The translations under genes were made by a program, and so were the position numbers. The notes beneath the pieces were generated by a model. It was not told the origin of the DNA and did not search any database. It worked only from the letters and a program-made list of their open reading frames with translations. A DNA stretch of 64,000 nt, taken from positions 1 through 64,000 of the forward strand of contig DXKH01000141.1 in assembly GCA_019415335.1 (NCBI GenBank), in the 5' to 3' direction. Shown piece by piece: positions 26,613-33,134 of the stretch. Each line of letters begins with the position of its first letter. Within the stretch, counting starts at the first letter, position 1. This stretch comes from Citrobacter sp. (GTDB lineage Bacteria > Pseudomonadota > Gammaproteobacteria > Enterobacterales > Enterobacteriaceae).

Positions 26613-27470
26613 ATGAAAAAAGCTGCGATTTTGATAGATGCAGGGTTTTTTATGCAAAGGCTGCACTCTACACACAGAAAACACTTCTCCGCGCAGGAAC
26701 TAACCGCGCAATGCATAATGAAAGTAATTTGGTCAATGGTGTTATCACATCTCAATGGTAAGCGACAGTCGCAAGAGAGACGTGAACCCATAGAACTTTA
26801 TCGAATTTATTTTTACGACTGCCCTCCCCTTGATATTCAAACGAGATATCCTTTACCTGACCCAGGCAACAAAACACCGGGTAGAAAAAACTTTAAGCTT
26901 GAAGATTCATATCAACTAAGAACTGAACTTCACGAAGAGCTAAGGAAAACAAGGAAAACAGCCCTCCGCCTTGGGCATCTTGTTGACAACAAACGCTGGC
27001 AACTTAAGACATTTTCTCTTGATGCTCTAATGAAGGGTGAAAAAAGTTGGGATCAACTGACAAATGATGATTTCTATTATGATATTAAGCAAAAACAAGT
27101 AGATATAAAACTTGGAATGGATATCACGACTCTTGCATATGAGAAATTAGTAGACGTAATCGTTCTTGTGGCAGGTGACTCAGACTTTGTTCCGGCTGCA
27201 AAACACGCCAGAATAAAGGGTATTGATTTTATTCTTGACCCCTTGCGCCAAAATGTAACCCCATCATTATCAGAACATATCGACGGAGTACAGTCATATA
27301 GCTTAATTTCTGGCCTTGCAGATGCGCTTCATGCAGAGCCTAACCCTGTACCCGACTGGTGGGATAACAGAAAAAAAGGAAAACCAAAAAGAACAACTCG
27401 TGAAGCTAAGCGTGAATACGGAAGAAGCCAACCTGACACTGCAAAGGGTCATCAAAAGCAAAGACACTAA
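26613..27470 (+). CDS. NYN-domain (PIN-like) nuclease, immunity-region cargo
   Basis: A 285-residue NYN-domain protein. Acidic active-site residues of the PIN/FEN-like fold are seen at AILIDAGFF (Asp9), KQKQVDIKLGMDI (Asp164 and Asp170) and VLVAGDSDFVPA (Asp189 and Asp191). An insertion of about 80 residues separates the first and second motifs, and a basic tail (RKKGKPKRTTREAKRE) could bind RNA. NYN proteins are usually ribonucleases, and some act in phage defence. The base composition looks more AT-rich than the flanks. No clear ribosome site precedes the ATG. The lambda rexAB-like location suggests lysogenic expression; a defence role is inference. Confidence 0.85.
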   Translation: MKKAAILIDAGFFMQRLHSTHRKHFSAQELTAQCIMKVIWSMVLSHLNGKRQSQERREPIELYRIYFYDCPPLDIQTRYPLPDPGNKTPGRKNFKLEDSYQLRTELHEELRKTRKTALRLGHLVDNKRWQLKTFSLDALMKGEKSWDQLTNDDFYYDIKQKQVDIKLGMDITTLAYEKLVDVIVLVAGDSDFVPAAKHARIKGIDFILDPLRQNVTPSLSEHIDGVQSYSLISGLADALHAEPNPVPDWWDNRKKGKPKRTTREAKREYGRSQPDTAKGHQKQRH

Positions 27471-27474
27471 CTTT

Positions 27475-27500
27475 ACCCGGCCACCAGCGCCGGGTTTTTT
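27475..27500 (+). terminator. Terminator of the NYN gene
   Basis: The stem ACCCGGC/GCCGGGT (27475-27481 with 27489-27495) is followed by TTTTTT, immediately behind the NYN stop codon. It is a strong rho-independent terminator that isolates the NYN transcription unit from the following minus-strand gene. Confidence 0.85.
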
Positions 27501-27506
27501 ATTGCC

Positions 27507-27716
27507 CTACTCTTCCAGCAACTTTACTGCCAACTCCATAACTTGAATCTGGTCAGAATCCCACTTATCCTGCCCCTTCGATATCTCCGTTCGTATCACG
27601 TCAGCTATAGCCACCCTTTTGGTTTCATGTCCTTCGGCCACCATTGCAAACACGACATCACCCACAATCCGGCACATTTCCTGATAGCGCAGTTGCGCCA
27701 ACTCTTCGTAATCCAT
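27507..27716 (-). CDS. Hypothetical small phage protein
   Basis: A 69-residue acidic protein starting MDYEELAQLRYQEMCRIVGD, predicted all-helical, with no metal or membrane motif. The ATG at 27716 has GAGGGCGAG ahead of it. It is encoded against the early left transcript between the NYN gene and the left operator, in a region of lambdoid prophages that often carries lysogenically expressed genes. I do not recognise a function. Confidence 0.6.
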   Translation of the reverse strand: MDYEELAQLRYQEMCRIVGDVVFAMVAEGHETKRVAIADVIRTEISKGQDKWDSDQIQVMELAVKLLEE

Positions 27717-27794
27717 CACTCGCCCTCGCAATTGACGTTTTTTTAAACATATCACTACCCAGAAAAAAAATAAATTCCAATCAAAAGCAATGAG

Positions 27795-27855
27795 TTGTCA
27801 ATTAAGTCAATTAAAATATACCTAAAGGTATTTACACAAAAATTACTCACGAGTA
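27795..27855 (+). promoter_or_regulatory. Early left promoter pL with two operators
   Basis: TTGTCA (27795-27800) and TATACC (27817-27822), 16 bp apart, form a promoter pointing to the early left genes. Two copies of the repressor 12-mer lie on it: TACCTAAAGGTA (27819-27830), overlapping the -10 box, and TACTCACGAGTA (27844-27855). Their centres are 25 bp apart, matching the spacing of two of the sites next to cI. Confidence 0.7.
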
Positions 27856-27938
27856 TATTTCAACCATCAACAGCGAACAGACCGAAACCAATCACCACCC
27901 AACCGGCTCTTCGTTGAACGGCAGAAGCCATGTCGTAA

Positions 27939-27997
27939 CGCTCTTTAACAATCTGGATCGGGCTATCACATAACCACAATTCGGGGTGCCGCCGAAT
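27939..27997 (+). promoter_or_regulatory. Nut-like antitermination site (boxA plus hairpin)
   Basis: CGCTCTTTAACA at 27939-27950 is a near-perfect boxA, as in lambda nut sites and rRNA leaders. It is followed by a hairpin ATTCGG-N7-CCGAAT (27979-27997) in the boxB place. It lies about 100 bp downstream of pL. No N-like arginine-rich protein is evident nearby. Confidence 0.55.
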
Positions 27998-28046
27998 GTC
28001 TCCGCTGACCCGTTAGAATCGGAACGCGAGATTGGGATGTGAAGAG

Positions 28047-28319
28047 TTACTTGGGGTGTACGCAGTTATGAGATGCGAAATCCTCAACGACGGCGCCACA
28101 GAGGACGCATTTAAGTTCGACTAGTGGCCTTTGTCGTTTCGCTAGTGAAGTTTTTTTCTTTGAGGGAAGCTGATTGCGTTTTTTCCTTTTCCTAGCGGGT
28201 GCTAACTCACCTTGACCGGATGAGGCTCTCCCCTCTCCGATGGAATCAAGATACCCCCAGCCACCGCAATAAGCGCATTGAGGGTTTCTTCCTTCACAAC
28301 TGCACTTTTTTTCAAGCAT
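28047..28319 (-). CDS. Small two-zinc-finger phage protein
   Basis: A 90-residue basic protein with two cysteine clusters. The N-terminal one is CSCEGRNPQCAYCGGWGYL (DnaJ-like CxC/CxxC with CGGxG). The C-terminal one is CVLCGAVVEDFASHNCVH. A lysine/arginine-rich linker (ARKRKKRNQLPSKKKTSLAKRQR) joins them. The ribosome site AAAGGAGGG is very strong. It is encoded opposite to the early left operon, just beyond the nut-like site. Similar genes occur in lambdoid prophages; nucleic-acid binding is likely, function unknown. Confidence 0.75.
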   Translation of the reverse strand: MLEKKCSCEGRNPQCAYCGGWGYLDSIGEGRASSGQGELAPARKRKKRNQLPSKKKTSLAKRQRPLVELKCVLCGAVVEDFASHNCVHPK

Positions 28320-28473
28320 TATTGCCCTCCTTTGAGTCTATTCCTCAATTTACACCAGGAGGTCAACTCTTGAAATGGGCAGCGATACGCAAAGTGATTT
28401 ATTCCAGCTCCTTCTGTATGAGGGGGTTGGGCTGAATCCACCAGCAGTAAATAACGATTATCCGGAGACAATC

Positions 28474-28722
28474 ATGCAGAAGAATGAACCAAAGCTTGTA
28501 GCTGAAGGCTACAGCACCGAAGAGATTTATGCCTGGATGAAACAGAAAATTACAGCGTCCAGATTACTTGATGCAGCGCTCATTGAACGTGAGATGCTCA
28601 AGCAAGCGCTGGACGATGTTGCTTTACGAATAGATGAACTTACCAGTTCCTCGGCGCTGGAACTTCTAAGTAAAACTCAGGGTCCCACTCGTCTTCACGA
28701 ACCGCATCAAAACAATCTTTAA
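28474..28722 (+). CDS. Hypothetical phage protein overlapping the ECs1072-like gene
   Basis: An 82-residue mostly helical protein (MQKNEPKLVAEGYSTEEIYA, then ALIEREMLKQALDDVALRID) starting at an ATG with CGGAGA ahead. Its last 83 nt overlap the 3' end of the convergent ECs1072-like gene, so the C-terminal residues may not be conserved. As the first plus-strand gene behind pL and the nut-like site it is in the N position but lacks an arginine-rich motif. Confidence 0.5.
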   Translation: MQKNEPKLVAEGYSTEEIYAWMKQKITASRLLDAALIEREMLKQALDDVALRIDELTSSSALELLSKTQGPTRLHEPHQNNL

Positions 28723-29083
28723 CTCTGTGCGCACTGAACATCTGAATAACCTTCTGAGCTGATTCAGGTAGTGATTCTAATGCCAACTCTTCCTGGAGAA
28801 GGAAAAGAGAATCCTGAAGGCTTAAAGACCTAATTTCGGAAAGGGGCCATTTATATTTTCTGAGCAACATGTGGTGAAGCGCTGACTTTCCCTTCAATGG
28901 GTTGGTTAAATGTCCGTATTTATTACGATGTTCTTCGAGAATAACTTCAAGACTGAATATGAGAACGGTTCTGTTCTGGACTTTGTAATATTCAGGCTTG
29001 ATAACCCCCTGCATTGCAACGCCATGTAATTCTGCAATTTTTATCAGAAGTAACTGGAAATAATCATCATTAATTACTGACAT
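28640..29083 (-). CDS. ECs1072-family phage-associated protein
   Basis: A 147-residue protein starting MSVINDDYFQLLLIKIAELHG, the recognisable beginning of the ECs1072 family of phage-associated proteins found in the early left region of E. coli O157 prophages. It is helical with an acidic end (REDEWDPEFYLEVPAP). It is transcribed opposite to the left operon, suggesting its own control. The ATG at 29083 is preferred over a frame extension of 24 residues. Confidence 0.7.
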   Translation of the reverse strand: MSVINDDYFQLLLIKIAELHGVAMQGVIKPEYYKVQNRTVLIFSLEVILEEHRNKYGHLTNPLKGKSALHHMLLRKYKWPLSEIRSLSLQDSLFLLQEELALESLPESAQKVIQMFSAHRVKDCFDAVREDEWDPEFYLEVPAPRNW

Positions 29084-29168
29084 CTTATTTACCTTCTTGG
29101 CTGTGTGAGAACTACCAAGATACCACCGAGCCTGATGTGGTGAAAAGACAGGCAAACAGGAGAATGAG

Positions 29169-29219
29169 ATGGAAATTACCTACCAGAATCAGCAGGCCAG
29201 CGAAAGAGGATTTCAATAA
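29169..29219 (+). CDS. 16-residue leader ORF coupled to the DUF1482 gene
   Basis: A short frame encodes MEITYQNQQASERGFQ. It begins behind a good AGGAGA and ends with TAATG, in which the A of its stop is the first base of the next start codon. It may be a leader that couples translation of the DUF1482 gene, or a very small protein. Size alone prevents more certainty. Confidence 0.4.
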   Translation: MEITYQNQQASERGFQ

Positions 29220-29410
29220 TGGGGACTCTGTACGCATTAGTTCTGACCCTTGTTATGGCGAATGGTGATTATCAGGAGGCTGTAATCGGTGTCTTCGGAA
29301 GTCTGCGTGAATGTGAATCGGCATCCAGTGAACAAAGCAGCATCACTAACTGTTATCCGGTCAATGATATTCCTTCAGGTGTCGGCCAGTTGGTTGAAGT
29401 TGATGAGTAA
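29219..29410 (+). CDS. DUF1482-family small protein (YdfA-like place)
   Basis: A 63-residue protein beginning MGTLYALVLTLVMANGDYQE and containing the pair ECESASSEQ...NCYPV, which matches the DUF1482 family of lambdoid prophages. One N-terminal hydrophobic stretch could be a signal or membrane segment. In the Qin prophage a comparable small gene precedes dicF, and here too a terminator-like hairpin follows. Function unknown. Confidence 0.75.
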   Translation: MGTLYALVLTLVMANGDYQEAVIGVFGSLRECESASSEQSSITNCYPVNDIPSGVGQLVEVDE

Positions 29411-29421
29411 ATTTAATATTT

Positions 29422-29493
29422 GGCGGTTAGCCAGTCTTTCACCATTCCAAAGGAGGAAGAAGATAATGTACTGATGGGTAACCGCCCTTTTTA
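29422..29493 (+). ncRNA. DicF-like hairpin element with enclosed mini-ORF
   Basis: GGCGGTTA (29422-29429) pairs with TAACCGCC (29479-29486), followed by CTTTTTA. DicF RNA of the Qin prophage likewise starts near TTTGGCGGT and ends in CCGCCCTTTTT, and also follows a small DUF1482-type gene. The loop here is larger and holds AAAGGAGG (29449-29456) and ATG-TAC-TGA (29466-29474). An alternative 40-codon frame starts at 29474. DicF homology is by place and terminal stem only. Confidence 0.45.
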
Positions 29494-29499
29494 TTCTAT

Positions 29500-29565
29500 G
29501 TGTCCGCGTCCGGTGTCGGCTGGGCTTCCCTCCCCAGCGCGGGTTCAACTCCTGCCGGATACCCA
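29500..29565 (+). ncRNA. tRNA-like element with reduced D arm
   Basis: A cloverleaf-like fold can be drawn. The acceptor GTGTCCG/CGGATAC (29500-29506 with 29556-29562) pairs along 7 bp with one G-U. A 3-bp D-like hairpin (29510-29519), a 5-bp anticodon-like stem (29520-29524 with 29533-29537, 8-nt loop) and a 5-bp T stem around TTCAACT (29544-29550) follow, with CCA at 29563-29565. The D arm and variable loop are too short for a normal tRNA, so it is best seen as degenerate or tRNA-mimicking RNA. Confidence 0.4.
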
Positions 29566-29582
29566 ATTCCTCGGTGACTTAT

Positions 29583-29735
29583 ATGACCTTCCGTAACGTT
29601 AATTTTCAGTACGGCGACCTGATGCGCGTCCCGCGTGGTGTGCAGGCTGTTCGCAACCCTAAAACCATCGCCAATATCTGGCGGCGTAGCTGGATGTACA
29701 GGCTGCTTACCCAGAAAGGCGATCCATGTTTATAG
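29583..29735 (+). CDS. Hypothetical 50-residue phage protein
   Basis: A basic protein starting MTFRNVNFQYGDLMRVPRGV and continuing with VRNPKTIANIWRRSWMYRLL. It has no membrane span or zinc motif; the many Arg and Trp residues suggest nucleic-acid contact. It lies just behind the tRNA-like element and ahead of the next gene by 12 nt on the same strand. The ribosome site is poor, so translation may be coupled to a small overlapping frame that ends at 29596. Confidence 0.5.
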   Translation: MTFRNVNFQYGDLMRVPRGVQAVRNPKTIANIWRRSWMYRLLTQKGDPCL

Positions 29736-29747
29736 ATGGAGAGAATT

Positions 29748-30107
29748 ATGTCCGACGCAAAAAACGTCACACCGTTTAGCCAGCAACTCGCTTACATCAA
29801 CAAAGGCACTCTGGATGCTGAACTGACAGAAGCACTGGCAGAAGTAATCAAAGCCGTGCGCGAAACGGGTAAAAAAGGCGCTGTTACGCTGACGCTAAAT
29901 TGCAGCATGCTGAATACCCGTGACGAGAACACAATGAAAGTCACGCCCAAAGTAACCCGCACCATCCCTGAACTCGACCGCGCAGATACCATTATGTTCT
30001 CAACCGCAGACGGTGATCTTCTACGTGATGACCCTGCGCAAGTTCAGATGGACTTGAAAGTTATTGAGCCTGCCGCTCAGACCGCACCGATCAAGCTGGC
30101 CCAGTAA
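29748..30107 (+). CDS. Hypothetical phage protein upstream of DUF2303 gene
   Basis: A 119-residue protein starting MSDAKNVTPFSQQLAYINKG at an ATG with GGAGAG ahead. The phrases AVRETGKKGAVTLTLNCSML and RADTIMFSTADGDLLRDDP are conserved in similarly placed genes of lambdoid and CPS-53-type prophages, beside the yfdQ-like gene. It appears to be a mixed alpha/beta DNA-metabolism accessory protein, but no function is known to me. Confidence 0.65.
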   Translation: MSDAKNVTPFSQQLAYINKGTLDAELTEALAEVIKAVRETGKKGAVTLTLNCSMLNTRDENTMKVTPKVTRTIPELDRADTIMFSTADGDLLRDDPAQVQMDLKVIEPAAQTAPIKLAQ

Positions 30108-30149
30108 ACCCTCAGTTCCAACCGTACCAATCTGATAAGGAAATATTCA

Positions 30150-30962
30150 ATGTCTCAAATTGAAGGCTCTACCGTGCTCGATATCCGTGATCTGGTCTCT
30201 GCAACTCTGAAGACCGCAACGGATATCCCGTCTGTCGTTGTGCCAGAAGGTTTTGAAGTTAAATCTCTTGAATCACTTCAACTGGCCCCGTCGCGTATTC
30301 GTCAGGCCGCAAACCTGATTTCTCCCGGTTCGCTGATCGCCTATATTCAGCGATTCCGTGATGAACGGACTGTGGTTTTCGCTGATAAAACAAAAACGAA
30401 AATTGTCGCCGTTCTGGACTTTCATGAAAACGCCGATAACCCAAGCTGGGCTGCGCATAAAGCTGTTTATGACTGCCCGTTCTCTGACGACTGGAAAGCC
30501 TGGTCTGCCAACGATGGCACCAAGATGGACCAGATCAACTTCGCTGAGTTTCTGGAAAATAGCATTCAGAACATTGCGGCGGTTAGTGATTCATACCAGG
30601 GGCCATCGGGTACTGAACTTCTGGAAATGGTTCTCGCATTCCAGGAAACCCGCAAATCTGAATTCAAATCGGTTAAACGCCTTCAGGATGGTACATGCCA
30701 GTTCCAGTTCAGCGATGAAAAATCCGGCTCAGGTAATACCAAAATGCCGGAAAAAATCAGCCTGGCAATTTCACCATTCCATAACGGTTCCCCATATCAG
30801 GTTGATGCGCGCATCCGCTACCGTCTGCGTGATGGTCAGTTGATCCTCTGGTATGAGCTGATCGAACCGAAGAAAGTTATTGAGCATGCTTTCCAGGAAA
30901 TCGTTACCGATATGGAAAACCAACTCGGTAATGACCTCCCTATCTACGAAGGCTCTGTTTAA
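30150..30962 (+). CDS. DUF2303 (YfdQ-like) family protein
   Basis: A 270-residue protein similar to YfdQ of the CPS-53 (KplE1) prophage. It shows VPEGFEVKSLESLQLAPSRI near residues 31-50, FADKTKTKIVAVLDFHENAD near 76-95 and HKAVYDCPFSDDWKAW near 102-117. It is cytoplasmic and acidic. It is usually found with the preceding small gene in the early left operon of lambdoid phages. The role is unknown, perhaps in DNA replication or recombination. Confidence 0.8.
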   Translation: MSQIEGSTVLDIRDLVSATLKTATDIPSVVVPEGFEVKSLESLQLAPSRIRQAANLISPGSLIAYIQRFRDERTVVFADKTKTKIVAVLDFHENADNPSWAAHKAVYDCPFSDDWKAWSANDGTKMDQINFAEFLENSIQNIAAVSDSYQGPSGTELLEMVLAFQETRKSEFKSVKRLQDGTCQFQFSDEKSGSGNTKMPEKISLAISPFHNGSPYQVDARIRYRLRDGQLILWYELIEPKKVIEHAFQEIVTDMENQLGNDLPIYEGSV

Positions 30963-31037
30963 TCCCGTCGTGTTGTTTTATGCGCCTGCCCTGCGGGCGC
31001 ATAGCAAAGCACTCTCCCACCACCTGAAGGAGTAACC

Positions 31038-31847
31038 ATGCCAAGCTTAGGCCAACTCTACAATGACAAAGACGCCGGGTTAACAACCCGCAAAACCTAC
31101 AATGTCCCTCTGGATAAAATATACGCCGAGGAAGGCTACAACGTTCGTGAACTCAACCAGACGCATGTTGAAGAATTCCGCGATGCATTTATTGCCGGTG
31201 AATATATCCCGCCTCTGGCCGTAGAAGTTACCGAGCGCGGTGTAAAGGTGATCGATGGTCATCACCGATATTATGGTGCGCTGGCTGCCATCGAAATGGG
31301 GCACGACATTGTGCGCCTGGAGTGTAAAGACTTCATCGGGAGCGAAGCGGATAAAATCGCTTTCATGGTAACCAGCTCGCAAGGGCTTGCCCTTACTCCC
31401 CTTGAGCGTGGTGCGGCATACCATCGCCTTCAAAATCAAGGATGGAGTCCTTCAGAAATAGCGGCAAAAGTTAAACGTTCTGAGTCCGATATCCTGCAGC
31501 ACCTTCAACTTCACGAATGTACCCCGTATATCAAAAAGCTCGTGCGTGATGGTTCGATGAATTATGCCATCGCAATCGGTATCTCCCGCGAGCATGGCGT
31601 GTATGCCGATCGCGAAGCTTCACGGCTGATGAAGAAAGCTGAAGCCGCAGGTAAGAAAAAAATCACTAAAAGCATAGCCAGTCCTCAGTTTAATGCCGGG
31701 AAAGCCAGGAAGTTCCTGGAGCTTATTTCTTCATGTGCTGAGGATTCCGGCGAAGTGCTGACCATTGAAATTCCACCAGCAATGCAGGCTGAACTAACCT
31801 CCATTCTTCGCGAATTTCGGCACGAGGCTGATGAGGTGGCTTCATGA
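31038..31847 (+). CDS. ParB/Spo0J-like nuclease-domain protein
   Basis: A 269-residue protein with an N-terminal ParB/sulfiredoxin-like domain: YNVPLDKIYAEEGYNVREL near residues 19-37 and VKVIDGHHRYYGALAAIEMGH near 69-89 (the DGHHR motif). A KorB-like helix-turn-helix follows near residues 125-160 (GWSPSEIAAKVKRSESDILQ). No ParA partner is nearby, so plasmid-type partition is unlikely; such phage ParB-like proteins may act as nucleases or regulators. It is followed by coupled small genes. Confidence 0.85.
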   Translation: MPSLGQLYNDKDAGLTTRKTYNVPLDKIYAEEGYNVRELNQTHVEEFRDAFIAGEYIPPLAVEVTERGVKVIDGHHRYYGALAAIEMGHDIVRLECKDFIGSEADKIAFMVTSSQGLALTPLERGAAYHRLQNQGWSPSEIAAKVKRSESDILQHLQLHECTPYIKKLVRDGSMNYAIAIGISREHGVYADREASRLMKKAEAAGKKKITKSIASPQFNAGKARKFLELISSCAEDSGEVLTIEIPPAMQAELTSILREFRHEADEVAS

Positions 31848-31969
31848 AAAAAGTTACTGAACTGGCGATGTGGACCCTGCTCTTTTCTTCTCTTTCCGGA
31901 ATCGGTTTAACCGCAGGGTTCTATTGCTTCATCGCCACGGCACGACTGATAGCGAGGATTATTTCATGA
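31844..31969 (+). CDS. 41-residue single-span membrane protein
   Basis: A small protein starting MKKVTELAMWTLLFSSLSGI, with one hydrophobic helix (about residues 8-31) and a basic end (ATARLIARIIS). Its start overlaps the ParB-like stop (ATGA) and its stop overlaps the next start (ATGA), so it is translationally embedded in the operon. Size and topology resemble small phage membrane toxins or exclusion proteins, but no family is recognised. Confidence 0.6.
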   Translation: MKKVTELAMWTLLFSSLSGIGLTAGFYCFIATARLIARIIS

Positions 31970-32190
31970 ATATCGAATACCAGGATAAGGGCGCGGCGGC
32001 AAACATCATCATCACCAGTACCGTTTTTGAGTTTCGTCGTCATGTTCGCGTCGTTGATACGGTTCTGATGTGTACGCCGGGGGTTATTGCAGAGCGTCGC
32101 GGCTTCTTCCTGATGAAAACTGTGATCTCAGGTCGCTCTAAAGAAATGCTTCGAGCCAATAAGACGGCGAAGCGGGAGGCGGCACGATGA
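31966..32190 (+). CDS. Hypothetical phage protein
   Basis: A 74-residue basic protein starting MNIEYQDKGAAANIIITSTV and ending in RANKTAKREAAR. It looks like a small beta-rich domain with a basic helical tail. The start ATG overlaps the stop of the membrane-protein gene, and its stop overlaps the following start. No family is recognised with confidence; its place in a chain of overlapping early genes supports that it is real. Confidence 0.6.
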   Translation: MNIEYQDKGAAANIIITSTVFEFRRHVRVVDTVLMCTPGVIAERRGFFLMKTVISGRSKEMLRANKTAKREAAR

Positions 32191-32456
32191 CGGTTTTTGA
32201 ATACATTCAGGCTCATCCAAACACCACCAGCGGTGACATCGCCAGAGGGCTGAACAAGAAGACACCCGCTGTGGCAGGCGCAATATCCCAGCTTTATACG
32301 ACTGGTCGCGTTGTGAAATCAGGGATGTGTAACGGTGTCCCTACTTACCGCGTTAACGACCTCCCTTATGGGTGTGGTAACGCACTGCTAATTCAATTCA
32401 ATCAACTACTGATGGAGTGTCGCCGTGAAGCAGTCCGATTTGCCGCGCTGCCCTGA
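32187..32456 (+). CDS. Small winged-helix phage protein
   Basis: An 89-residue protein whose first 60 residues form a winged helix: MTVFEYIQAHPNTTSGDIAR, KKTPAVAGAISQLYTTGRVV, then GVPTYRVND. Such small proteins are common in the early left operons of lambdoid phages and probably bind DNA. The ribosome site GGGAGG is good and the start overlaps the preceding stop. The C-terminal quarter (ALLIQFNQLLMECRRE) is an added helix. Confidence 0.7.
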   Translation: MTVFEYIQAHPNTTSGDIARGLNKKTPAVAGAISQLYTTGRVVKSGMCNGVPTYRVNDLPYGCGNALLIQFNQLLMECRREAVRFAALP

Positions 32457-32646
32457 GTGCGGACTGATGCCGGAATGGGGACTTAAAAAGGATTATCACG
32501 GACTTTATCGCGGAGAACTGCGTTGCCCGTACAACCATTACCGGGTCCCGCTGAATGGTCCTGTTGGTAGTGAGGATCGTGCGAAAGAGAAATTATCTTC
32601 AGCATGGATTGAGTTAACCACAAATCTTCATGAGGCCGGGAAATGA
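32425..32646 (+). CDS. Zinc-ribbon phage protein (Lar-like size)
   Basis: A 73-residue protein starting at a GTG behind GGAGTG. It has CPECGLMPEW near residues 9-18 and CPYNHYR near 34-40, a four-ligand (three Cys, one His) zinc-ribbon-like layout reminiscent of restriction-alleviation proteins of the Lar family. It overlaps the end of the winged-helix gene by 32 nt. Anti-restriction function is a guess from size, motif and location. Confidence 0.6.
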   Translation: MKQSDLPRCPECGLMPEWGLKKDYHGLYRGELRCPYNHYRVPLNGPVGSEDRAKEKLSSAWIELTTNLHEAGK

Positions 32647-33134
32647 GCACAGGTATCGAACTCATGCAGCACGCGCTGGGTATCAACGAGCGTAACAGGA
32701 CGCCGTATCGCAATTATTTCCTCGCTGGCGACGGTCATACGGATAACTCGAAGTGGCAAGCGCTTGTTGCTGATGGTTGTGCCACTTCTCGGCTGGCACC
32801 TGATTTCGTTGGCGGTGGCGTTCTCTATCACGTCACAGATAAAGGCGAAGAGTTGGCGATTGCTGCGCTGCCTGAGCCAAAGAAAAAGACACGATACGAA
32901 GATTACCTGGATGCAGATAGCTGCCTGTCATTCAGTGAATGGTTGTTGGGCTACCAGCTTCCAGAAGTCGAATATAACCGACATGGTAAATGCCGGATGT
33001 ACCGCTGCTCATACGACGCGGCGTATGGATATCCGCGCCGTGATGTTGAAGGCGAGTGGTGCGACACCAAAAAATCGGCAAAGGCCAGTTACAAAGAGGC
33101 GCTGCGCAAATCAAAACAGGAGCGTGCAGCATGA
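32643..33134 (+). CDS. Hypothetical phage protein
   Basis: A 163-residue protein starting MSTGIELMQHALGINERNRT, with the phrase RNYFLAGDGHTDNSKWQALVADGCATS (residues about 23-49, here in pieces) that recurs in lambdoid early genes. It ends with a basic helical tail (KASYKEALRKSKQERAA). Four bases overlap with the zinc-ribbon gene. The middle part has a Cys pair (CRMYRCSYDAAYGYPRR). Its biochemical role is unknown. Confidence 0.6.
   Translation: MSTGIELMQHALGINERNRTPYRNYFLAGDGHTDNSKWQALVADGCATSRLAPDFVGGGVLYHVTDKGEELAIAALPEPKKKTRYEDYLDADSCLSFSEWLLGYQLPEVEYNRHGKCRMYRCSYDAAYGYPRRDVEGEWCDTKKSAKASYKEALRKSKQERAA

Noticed and set aside
31038..31847. ParB-like gene as evidence for a plasmid-like prophage
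   Set aside because: No ParA, no partition-site-like repeats and an integrase with tRNA junction are present, so chromosomal integration is the clear lifestyle.
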